Of a stretch of DNA of 64,000 nt, positions 8,251 to 15,181 are shown piece after piece. The position numbers and the translations under genes are program-made. The stretch is from DAHUXN01 sp963729815 (GTDB lineage Bacteria; Acidobacteriota; Terriglobia; Acidiferrales; UBA7541). The DNA lies in contig CAVSPU010000004.1 in NCBI GenBank assembly GCA_963729815.1, positions 62,001-126,000 of the forward strand, in the 5' to 3' direction. Position 1 is the first letter of the stretch. The number at the start of each line of letters is the position of its first letter. The notes under the pieces were generated by a model. It made no database searches, was not told where the DNA came from, and saw nothing but the letters and a program-made list of their open reading frames with translations.

Positions 8251-8838
8251 CTATTGATCGTAGACTCCGAAAACCCAGGGAATGCCGACGAAACCGCCTT
8301 CGACGCGCACTTCGACGCGATCACTATCGTGGAAACGATCGAAGTCCTGGCGCGTGACGGCGACGCGCTCAAGACTCCGGCCGTCGCGCCACGAGTTCAC
8401 GATGAGCTGGTGCATGGGAAGAAGACCAGGCATGGCGAAACGACTGACCACGCTCGTCTCGTGGTTTTGCGGAGGCGAATGATCCAGAGAACCGTTGATG
8501 AAAAGCAGCGCGCCGAGCAGCCAGGGAATGGGCACAAGAGCATGAAAAACGCGCTTGAGCAACTCGATTTCCTGATGGCGCAAGGTGAGGCGCTCGACCC
8601 ACATAGCCAGAGCAATCGTCGCGAAAAAAACAATGCCGATGAAGATGAGGATACCGTCCAGTTCCAAAGGCGGATAAAGGACACAGGGAACGAAAAATGC
8701 AATCGTGCCAAGCAGGAAAATGCCCAGGCGATTGACAAGATTGCGGCGAACAGAACGCCCCGCTTCGATGGAGTTCATACCGCAATGTTCGCAGACGTCA
8801 GCCGCGCGGTCTGCCCCGCAGTTCGCACAACGGATCAC
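8251..8838 (-). CDS. Zinc-ribbon membrane protein of unknown function
   Basis: The protein is read from a GTG at 8838 that overlaps the stop of the PilZ gene (GTGA). This gives 195 residues and indicates translational coupling. A longer frame from 8949 exists but would overlap the PilZ gene heavily. Residues 4-19 form a zinc ribbon with two CxxC pairs (CANCG and CEHCG). After it come a basic linker and four or so hydrophobic segments (LGIFLLGTIAFFVPCVLY, GILIFIGIVFFATIALAMWV, IPWLLGALLFI). The C-terminal 80 residues look soluble and strand-rich. It sits between PilZ and the HEGGH protein, suggesting a shared membrane-associated role. No function can be named. Confidence 0.72.
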   Translation of the reverse strand: MIRCANCGADRAADVCEHCGMNSIEAGRSVRRNLVNRLGIFLLGTIAFFVPCVLYPPLELDGILIFIGIVFFATIALAMWVERLTLRHQEIELLKRVFHALVPIPWLLGALLFINGSLDHSPPQNHETSVVSRFAMPGLLPMHQLIVNSWRDGRSLERVAVTRQDFDRFHDSDRVEVRVEGGFVGIPWVFGVYDQ

Positions 8839-9146
8839 GGGTGGGAAAGTTTCCAGATAAGATGACTGAGGTTCATCCGTGTTTCCTGACTCATCTCCGT
8901 GAATTCGACCGTCATACCCACATTCGCATCGGCCCGGCGCACAATGCATTTTACCTGAAGAACTTCCGGGAGCTGAACGCGGGCGGAGAATTCAGCCCGC
9001 GCCCAAAGCGGTTCGTGGGTTTCAAGGTACATTCCGGACAGACTGATATCACGCAGAGTAGCGTCGAGCACGACGCTGCCCCAGGAGATTTGAACTTTGG
9101 CGCTACACGCGTAGCGCTTGTGCCGACGCCGTTCGGATCCGTTCAC
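8835..9146 (-). CDS. PilZ domain protein
   Basis: This 103-residue protein is a single PilZ domain. The opening RRRHKRYACSAKVQI contains the basic RxxxR motif, and the second conserved element is DISLSGMYLET, matching the D/NxSxxG signature that binds cyclic di-GMP. It is therefore a likely c-di-GMP receptor. Its stop codon overlaps the start of the zinc-ribbon membrane protein by four bases, so the two are coupled, with the HEGGH membrane protein next. This suggests that c-di-GMP signals reach these membrane proteins, but that is inference. The 204 bases upstream, to the permease stop at 9351, hold no gene. Confidence 0.85.
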   Translation of the reverse strand: MNGSERRRHKRYACSAKVQISWGSVVLDATLRDISLSGMYLETHEPLWARAEFSARVQLPEVLQVKCIVRRADANVGMTVEFTEMSQETRMNLSHLIWKLSHP

Positions 9147-9350
9147 TCACTTACCATCGGAATGCAAGATTGGGTCCCGCAGCGCTTACTGCAGAGTTAT
9201 GCTATGCACGCGCCCAGGACGTGTCAATGGCCATGAAGGATTCGTAGGGAATAATCCGCGAAATGCAGGGCGCAATGCGAAACGACCTCGATTGATATTT
9301 ATCGCGGATCGGTGCGGACTTGCCGGCTCGCTCTGCTGTCTTGCGCCAAT

Positions 9351-10766
9351 TTACTGCGGCGTTTGTCCGGCAGGGGCGTGTTTGCGCCACCGAGCGTAGA
9401 AAATTAGCCCGACCAGCATTACGACGAGACCCAGACTTGAGCTCAACGGCGTGTGCACCAATGAATTGACGGTCAACGCCACGGCGCTGATGATAAACAC
9501 GATCGGCACCACGGGATAACCCCAGGTACGGTACGGCCGCGGCATCTCCGGCTCCTTGAAACGCAGCACAATCACGCCGGCGGTCTGCGCCGCATAGAAA
9601 ATCCACACCAGGAAGACATATAGTTCGGAGAGGCTTTCGAAGGTTCCGGTCAGAGCTAACATGGAGGCGAGAATTCCTTGAAAGACAAGCGCGTTTGCGG
9701 GCGTGCGAAAGCGCGGATGGACGCCGCGAACGATACGAAAGAACAGGCCATCGCGCGCCATGGCGTAGTCGACACGCGCGTTGGTCAGAATCGAGGAATT
9801 GAGCGTACCGAGCGCACAGATAATCATGACAATGGTGAGCCAGGTGGCCGCGTCGGCCCCGGTGGCGCGAGCGATGACGTCGGAGGCGATGTGCTGGGAC
9901 GCAGCGACCTTCGAAAATGGCAGCACGTAAAAGCAAGCCGTGCTCATCGCAGTGTAAACGCCGCAAACCAGCAGGACGCCGAAAATCAGCGAGAGGGGGA
10001 TGTTGCGTCCAGGATTCTTGATTTCGGAGCCGACGAAGGTGAGATTGATCCAACCATCGTAGGCCCACAGGCTGCTTGTGATGGCCAGCAGGAACGCGGA
10101 GGCGACGCCTAGCCGGCCCATGGAGACGGCGGAAGCGGTGTGAAAGTTCGCCACGCTGCCTTTACCGAAGAAAAACCCAATGACGATGACGGCGAGGACG
10201 GCGGCGATCTTGATGACCGTCAGCACGACTTGCACACGCCCGCCGAGCCTTACGCCGAAATAATTGATGAGCGTCACCAGCGCAATGGCCACTACGGCGA
10301 GCGGCTGCGCCCACGTGAAAGTAAAATGAATGGGCGTATGAGTGAGAGGAAAGGAAAAGCGTAGCATCCAAAGGGGCGCCGCAATCACAGGGAAGAGATA
10401 GCCGGCAAATTGCAGCAATCCTGCAGCGATCGTGGCGATGGAAGTGGGCGCGCCAATAATGGAATACGTCCAGCCGAATACGAAACCCCAAACCTGCCCA
10501 TACGCGCGGTTCATGTAGGCGTAAGTTCCGCCGGCTTCGGGCATGGCCGCGCCAAGTTCCGCCGCGCAGAGCGCGCCAAGGAGAGAAAGTATGCCGCCGA
10601 TGATCCATGCGAGTGTGACCAAGCCCACAGTTCCGACGATTTGGGCCATATTGGCGGGCTTGATGAAAATGCCCGTACCGATCATGGTTCCCACGACGAT
10701 CGCCGCCGCCGCCCACGGTCCCAAGCCACGAATCAATTCCGGCTGTTGTTTGTTCGTCGTGTTCAT
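9351..10766 (-). CDS. APC family amino acid permease
   Basis: The product has 471 residues and about twelve hydrophobic segments. The first contains the APC hallmark VVGTMIGTGIFIKPANMA, and the next has AAELGAAMPEAGGTYAYMNRAYG, typical of LAT/APA-type amino acid transporters. The ATG at 10766 overlaps the stop of the upstream SSS symporter (ATGA), so translation is coupled. An open frame extends 116 codons further upstream, but that part is antisense-like translation of the symporter gene in another frame. Substrate specificity is unknown. Position next to peptidoglycan salvage genes suggests uptake of amino acids released from stem peptides, as inference. Confidence 0.88.
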   Translation of the reverse strand: MNTTNKQQPELIRGLGPWAAAAIVVGTMIGTGIFIKPANMAQIVGTVGLVTLAWIIGGILSLLGALCAAELGAAMPEAGGTYAYMNRAYGQVWGFVFGWTYSIIGAPTSIATIAAGLLQFAGYLFPVIAAPLWMLRFSFPLTHTPIHFTFTWAQPLAVVAIALVTLINYFGVRLGGRVQVVLTVIKIAAVLAVIVIGFFFGKGSVANFHTASAVSMGRLGVASAFLLAITSSLWAYDGWINLTFVGSEIKNPGRNIPLSLIFGVLLVCGVYTAMSTACFYVLPFSKVAASQHIASDVIARATGADAATWLTIVMIICALGTLNSSILTNARVDYAMARDGLFFRIVRGVHPRFRTPANALVFQGILASMLALTGTFESLSELYVFLVWIFYAAQTAGVIVLRFKEPEMPRPYRTWGYPVVPIVFIISAVALTVNSLVHTPLSSSLGLVVMLVGLIFYARWRKHAPAGQTPQ

Positions 10767-12241
10767 GTCGACGCTGCCGCCGGGAAATCCGACGAAGACG
10801 CATCCGGATTGGTATCGGGTTGCCCGGTCATGCTGACCATAGAGCCTACACCAAACGTAATGATGGTTCCCGTCAACACATACCACGTCCATGCCAGCGG
10901 GGTTAGAAAGTGTATAGCGGTCATTCCAATCAGGCCCGCAATCATGCCGGCGATGGCGCCGCGAGCGGTAGCGCGACGGTTCCAAATCACGAGAAGGAAT
11001 GCACCGAGCAAGCTGCCGTAGGTGATCGAAGCAATCGTGAGGCCAGCGACGAGCACCGGCCCCCAATGGATCAGGCCAAACAGGCCGAGGAGTATGCCCC
11101 AGAAAATGGTCCACCGCCGGGAATGGCGCAACTGCCTGGCAGGATCGACCGTGGAAACGCAGCGCACGCGGGAGAAGTCGATCATGCTCGACGAGGCAAG
11201 CGAGTTGAGCGAACCGCTCGCGTTGGACATGGCCACGGCAAAAATCGCGGCGAGCACGATGCCAACGAGACCAACGGGCATTTGTGTGACGATGAACTCG
11301 GGAAAAATGCGATCTGGATCATTGCCCGGAACATTGAAAGGAATACGCTGTCTGTAAACATAGAGCATCACGCCGATGACGAGGAACAACGCGAATTGAA
11401 AGAAAATAATTACACCGCTGGCGAGAAGCGCCTTTTTGCTATCACGCTCGTTGCGCGCCGCGAGGAGCCGCTGCACCATGGTCTGATCCGTGCCGTGACT
11501 GGCCATGGTGAGGAATGTTCCGCCAATCAAGCCGGACCAAAACGTATAGCTCTGCGTCAGACTAAAGTGAAAATCGAAGATGCGAAGTTTATCGCCGGCG
11601 GCAGCAGCCGTATGAACGACTCCAGCCCAGCCAAACGGGATGCGATGGAGCAGGAGGAAAAAGGCGGCGATGGAGCCGGCGATGTACAAGAAGAACTGGA
11701 TCACATCGGTCCAAATGACCGCGCGCATGCCTCCCTGAAACGTATAAAAAACAGTGAGCAGCGTGATGACGACGACCGAAACGCGATCGCCGGCTCCCAG
11801 AATGATGCTCACAACCTTACCGATGGCCGCAAATCGAACGCCTTCAGCGAGAGCGCGCGTCACGACAAATACGCTCGCCGCGGCGGACTTGGTGCGAGTG
11901 CCGAAACGCTTTTCCAAGAGTTGGTAAGCGGTATAAAATTCGCCGCGAAAATACTGTGGTATTAGAATAATGCAGAGAATGACGCGAGCTACGAGGTATC
12001 CCATCACCAGTTGCAGGAATGCCATGTTGCCACCGTAAGCGATTCCCGGCGTACTGATGATGGTGAGCGTGGAAGTCTCTGTGGCAACGATCGAACAGGC
12101 CAAGGCCCACCACGGGGCGGTGCGGCCACCGAGGAAATAATCACGAATCGTCTGCTGGCCGCGGCGGTAGTGGGCGCCGAACAGCGTGACACCGACCAAA
12201 TAGAGGACGATGATAATGAGGTCAACTGTGCCGATGCGCAT
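10763..12241 (-). CDS. Sodium:solute symporter (SSS family)
   Basis: The 492-residue protein has about thirteen hydrophobic segments. Features of the SLC5/SSS family include DYFLGGRTAPWWALACSIVA near residue 35, GGMRAVIWTDVIQFFLY in the middle and AIFAVAMSNASGSLNSLASS, the conserved region with paired small residues near the sodium site. The start at 12241 is preceded by a good sigma70-like promoter in the 98-base space shared with the divergent sugar kinase. SSS proteins transport sugars, sialic acids or amino acids. The adjacent BadF kinase, NamZ and MurQ make an amino sugar such as MurNAc a plausible substrate, but the sequence alone does not show it. Confidence 0.9.
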   Translation of the reverse strand: MRIGTVDLIIIVLYLVGVTLFGAHYRRGQQTIRDYFLGGRTAPWWALACSIVATETSTLTIISTPGIAYGGNMAFLQLVMGYLVARVILCIILIPQYFRGEFYTAYQLLEKRFGTRTKSAAASVFVVTRALAEGVRFAAIGKVVSIILGAGDRVSVVVITLLTVFYTFQGGMRAVIWTDVIQFFLYIAGSIAAFFLLLHRIPFGWAGVVHTAAAAGDKLRIFDFHFSLTQSYTFWSGLIGGTFLTMASHGTDQTMVQRLLAARNERDSKKALLASGVIIFFQFALFLVIGVMLYVYRQRIPFNVPGNDPDRIFPEFIVTQMPVGLVGIVLAAIFAVAMSNASGSLNSLASSSMIDFSRVRCVSTVDPARQLRHSRRWTIFWGILLGLFGLIHWGPVLVAGLTIASITYGSLLGAFLLVIWNRRATARGAIAGMIAGLIGMTAIHFLTPLAWTWYVLTGTIITFGVGSMVSMTGQPDTNPDASSSDFPAAAST

Positions 12242-12266
12242 GCGCGACGTCCGTGAAAGCGGCGCG

Positions 12267-12296
12267 ATGCTAACTGGCTTGTCTCGCGAGTGTCAA
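12267..12296 (-). promoter_or_regulatory. Sigma70-like promoter of the SSS symporter gene
   Basis: On the minus strand TTGACA (12291-12296) is followed after 18 bases by TAGCAT (12267-12272). Transcription should start near 12260, giving a leader of about 19 nt before the ATG at 12241. It lies in the gap between the divergent symporter and sugar-kinase genes. Confidence 0.5.
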
Positions 12297-12339
12297 GCAA
12301 CGTAAAAGGAAGTGGCAAGCCGAAGGAGCGAGCAAAACC

Positions 12340-13275
12340 ATGGGAATTTTTCTCGGCCTTGATGCGGGCGCGACGAAGACGGATTGTGTTTTGATCGATA
12401 GCGGCGGACGCATTCTCGGTGAAACGCGGGGAGGCGGCGCGAATCCGCTGCGCTCCGGTTTTGCGAAGGCCTGCGCCGTGCTCGGAGAAACCGCGCGACA
12501 CGCACTCGCCGAGGCGAAGCAGCCGGCAGAAGCGGTTCGGGCGCTTTGCGCCGGAGTTGCGGGTGCCGGAAGACCGCGGGTGGCGCGAAGGATAAAATCA
12601 TACTTCAGCCACGCATTTCCGCAGTCGGTGATTCTGGTTACGACAGATATTGAAATCGCGCTGGAAGCTGGATTGGGTGACGGACCTGGAATTGTAGTGA
12701 TTGCGGGAACTGGCTCCGCAGCCTGTGGGCGAAATTTCGCGTCTCAGACTGCGCGCGCCGGGGGCTGGGGACCCTGGATCGGTGACGAGGGCAGTGCGTA
12801 TGAAATTGGGCGCCGCGCCGTATATGCCGCACTTCGCGCGCGCGACAGCGCCGGACCGGAAACGAATCTTGGCGAGAGAATTCTTCTCGCGGAAGGAGTG
12901 CGCGACTGGGATGGCTTGATTGAACGGCTGGCGAAGCGCCCAGACAAGGTTTTCCCTGAACTTTTCCCAACAGTATGTGAAGCCGCATCAGAGGGCGACA
13001 GTGTTGCGCAGGAAATTCTGGCGGCGTCGGCGAAATCGCTGGCAGCGCTGGCGCGAGGCGTGATTGAACAACTCGGCTTGCGAGGTCAATCCTTCCCGCT
13101 GGCGAGATCGGGAGGCGTTTTCGGACGCACCCCGTATTTCGATTCGGCGTTCGACGAGGAATTGTCGCGGATCGCTCCGGACGCGCATCCGGTATCGTTG
13201 CGGGTTTCGCCGGCGCGAGCCGCTGCCGAGATGGCTCAGAAGAGCATCGCAAACGCGGCGGCACATGGAGCCTGA
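12340..13275 (+). CDS. BadF/BadG-type amino sugar kinase (GlcNAc/MurNAc kinase candidate)
   Basis: The 311-residue protein belongs to the BadF/BadG/BcrA/BcrD ATPase family. The phosphate-1 motif is LGLDAGATKTDCVL near residue 5, a second ATP motif is VVIAGTGSAACG, and GWGPWIGDEGSAYEIGRRA is the signature of N-acetylglucosamine kinases of this family. Clostridial MurK, which phosphorylates GlcNAc and MurNAc, is also a BadF-type kinase. With NamZ, NagZ and MurQ encoded nearby, a MurK-like role is the best reading. MurNAc-6-phosphate would be the MurQ substrate. AAGGAG lies about 12 bases before the ATG. The next gene starts 11 bases inside its 3' end. Kinase family is sure; the exact sugar is inferred from context. 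Confidence 0.85.
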   Translation: MGIFLGLDAGATKTDCVLIDSGGRILGETRGGGANPLRSGFAKACAVLGETARHALAEAKQPAEAVRALCAGVAGAGRPRVARRIKSYFSHAFPQSVILVTTDIEIALEAGLGDGPGIVVIAGTGSAACGRNFASQTARAGGWGPWIGDEGSAYEIGRRAVYAALRARDSAGPETNLGERILLAEGVRDWDGLIERLAKRPDKVFPELFPTVCEAASEGDSVAQEILAASAKSLAALARGVIEQLGLRGQSFPLARSGGVFGRTPYFDSAFDEELSRIAPDAHPVSLRVSPARAAAEMAQKSIANAAAHGA

Positions 13276-14062
13276 CTCAAAACGACGTATTGCCGAAGCG
13301 AGAACCGCTGCGAGTGATGCGCTGCGCACGTTTCTCAACGACACGAACGAAGAGGTTCTGGCCGCAGTACTCGCAAACCCAAATCTGACGGAGAGCGATG
13401 CATGCATCATGCTCGAGCGGCTAGACCTGCCTCCATCGCTGCTGGGCGCAATCGCACAATATCCATCGTGGAGGAAAAATGAAGGCGTGCGGCTGCGGCT
13501 CGCGCGCCATCCGCATTGCCCGCGGCGCGTGGCTCTGAGCCTGCTGCGCCAGCTCTTCCTTTTTGATTTGGTTGAGATAAGCTTGCTACCCTCGGCGCCG
13601 GCTGAAATCCGACGAGTGGGGGAAGAGATTATTCTGCAACGGCTGCCGCATTTGCCGATTGGCGAAAAACTGACGCTCGCGCGGCGAGGTACGGCGCGCG
13701 TCGCTGGAGGAATTCTCGGCGAAGGCCATCCGCAGGCAGCGTCACTGGCGTTGAATAACCCATTCCTCAATGAGGCGCAGGTCCTTCGTGTCCTTGCGCG
13801 CATTGGCGTGCACGAACGCGTAATCGCGGCGATCGCAAAGCACCCGCGGTGGTCGCTCGAATACGACGTGCGGATGGCGCTTATCCGGCATCCGTTGGCG
13901 CCGCTCGCAGCTGTCTTGCACTTTTTACCCGACATCACCATGCGCGACCTCCATGAACTATCGGCTGCCGCGACGCTGCCGAAAAATCTTCGCACATACA
14001 TTCGCCGAGAAGTGGCACGGCGTGCGGGCACAAGCAAACTACCCGGCAAGGCAAAAATATAG
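13265..14062 (+). CDS. Alpha-helical repeat protein of unknown function
   Basis: Starting at the ATG at 13265, which overlaps the kinase gene by 11 bases, the protein has 265 residues. It is rich in short helices with repeating patterns such as EVLAAVLANPNLTESDAC, RLRLARHPHCPRRVALSL and MALIRHPLAPLAAVLHF. These look like HEAT- or LRV-like helical repeats, each with a conserved N/H-P turn (ANPN, RHPH, NNPF, KHPR, RHPL). There is no signal peptide. A longer frame from 13064 would overlap the kinase heavily and is rejected. It may be a protein-interaction partner of the kinase or unrelated; no function is claimed. Confidence 0.7.
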   Translation: MEPDSKRRIAEARTAASDALRTFLNDTNEEVLAAVLANPNLTESDACIMLERLDLPPSLLGAIAQYPSWRKNEGVRLRLARHPHCPRRVALSLLRQLFLFDLVEISLLPSAPAEIRRVGEEIILQRLPHLPIGEKLTLARRGTARVAGGILGEGHPQAASLALNNPFLNEAQVLRVLARIGVHERVIAAIAKHPRWSLEYDVRMALIRHPLAPLAAVLHFLPDITMRDLHELSAAATLPKNLRTYIRREVARRAGTSKLPGKAKI

Positions 14063-14115
14063 TTCCAAATTCCCATGTGGTTGGTTTACCGCGAGCGTGA
14101 TAAAAAGAAGAGACC

Positions 14116-14406
14116 ATGGCTGAAGCAAGAAAGCGGCTCAACATGAAGTGGTACATCGTGATTGCCGGGGCGGCTTTCGTCGCGCTGCTTGTTTACTCGT
14201 CCTTCCACCAAAGTGTTTACCATTACGAAGTATGCGTCGATTTTCATGGGCGCTCGCATTGCGCGGAAGCTTCAGGGACAAAGCGCGCCGATGCGATTCG
14301 GACTGCGCAAGAAATCGATTGCGAACTTGTGGCCAATGGCCGCGAAGAGAATATAGCCTGTCTCGATCAACAGCCCTCAAGCGTGCAGACAATTCCTGCC
14401 AAGTAA
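14116..14406 (+). CDS. Small single-pass membrane protein of unknown function
   Basis: The 96-residue product has a basic N-terminus, one membrane segment (YIVIAGAAFVALLVYSSF, about residues 13-30) and a short exported domain with four cysteines (YEVCVDF, SHCAEAS, IDCELV, IACLD). The cysteines could form two disulfides. The exported part contains ADAIRTAQEIDCELVANG, which should be helical. It follows the helical repeat protein by 53 bases. AAGAAGAG lies near the start as a weak Shine-Dalgarno. No homologue is recognised. Confidence 0.6.
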   Translation: MAEARKRLNMKWYIVIAGAAFVALLVYSSFHQSVYHYEVCVDFHGRSHCAEASGTKRADAIRTAQEIDCELVANGREENIACLDQQPSSVQTIPAK

Positions 14407-14459
14407 CTCTTAGCAACTCGCGGATCGAACGGCGAGATCCGAGTCAAAGTGGCGCAATC

Positions 14460-15176
14460 TCAACTCAGGACACGGGCAGCTGAAACCGGGAGAAGATCGG
14501 CAAAGACGAACCCGTCACGCTGGATGACTTCACCGGGCTCAACGGAGATTGATGCGGAAAACATCGGGCCAGCGCAGGCAAAGCTATGAAATTCGCCGTT
14601 TTCGCCGCACGGGTCAACCGAGGAAGGCAGATCGGCGAGGAGTTTAGCGTCGAAAGCACGGCCAGCGAAACTGGCATCGAGTTTTTTCGGATCGACGCAC
14701 GTGAGGTAGGCGCGAAGGCCGCCGGCGATCATTTCCTGTGCGAGAAGGCACGTATCACAGCCCCAAAGCGGAAAAACAGGCGTCATGCCACATTTTGCGA
14801 GATTTTCTTCGCGATATTTGCGGATGTCTTGCAGAAACAAATCGCCGAAGATTACGTGCGTGACATCTTCAGTCCGCGCTTGCGTCATTGCTTCGGCCAT
14901 GGCGCGTTCGTAAACCTCGTTGGGGCACGGCGAAGGAATCGGAACCTTCACGAGAGGGAGACCAGCCGCGGCAGCTTGTGCTTCGAGAAGCGCCTCGCGA
15001 ACGGCGTGCATGGCGACGCGGCCATGAGTTCGATTAATGGTCGTGAGCAGCGCCGTAATCTCGAGCTCGGCGTGCTGGCGCGCAACATGCAGGGACCAGG
15101 CGCTGTCTTTCCCGCTGCTCCAAGCGAGCCAGGCTTTCGGTTTCGGTTGATTGGCTGCGCTACTGAGTTTGGCCAT
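14460..15176 (-). CDS. PP-loop ATP-binding protein of the diphthine-ammonia-ligase (DUF71) family
   Basis: About 238 residues from the ATG at 15176. A GTG at 15185 overlapping the NamZ-fusion stop (GTGA) would add three residues. The PP-loop is WLAWSSGKDSAW near residue 20, as in adenine-nucleotide alpha-hydrolases. Further family motifs are THVIFGDLFLQDIRKYREE and the C-terminal EFHSFACAGP. In eukaryotes and archaea this family makes diphthamide on EF2; bacteria lack that modification, so the bacterial role is open. The gene directly follows the secreted NamZ fusion in a probable operon, so it could act on an amide or amino group in the salvage pathway. That is only contextual inference. Confidence 0.82.
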   Translation of the reverse strand: MAKLSSAANQPKPKAWLAWSSGKDSAWSLHVARQHAELEITALLTTINRTHGRVAMHAVREALLEAQAAAAGLPLVKVPIPSPCPNEVYERAMAEAMTQARTEDVTHVIFGDLFLQDIRKYREENLAKCGMTPVFPLWGCDTCLLAQEMIAGGLRAYLTCVDPKKLDASFAGRAFDAKLLADLPSSVDPCGENGEFHSFACAGPMFSASISVEPGEVIQRDGFVFADLLPVSAARVLS

Positions 15177-15181
15177 GAAAT

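Noticed and set aside
9202..10068. A 288-codon minus-strand open frame overlapping the APC permease in another frame
   Set aside because: The permease frame has clear membrane segments and family motifs. The other is arginine-rich out-of-frame translation.
10910..11965. A 351-codon open frame on the plus strand inside the SSS symporter gene
   Set aside because: It is antisense to a clear 12-13 segment transporter, is very hydrophilic and has no recognisable domain.
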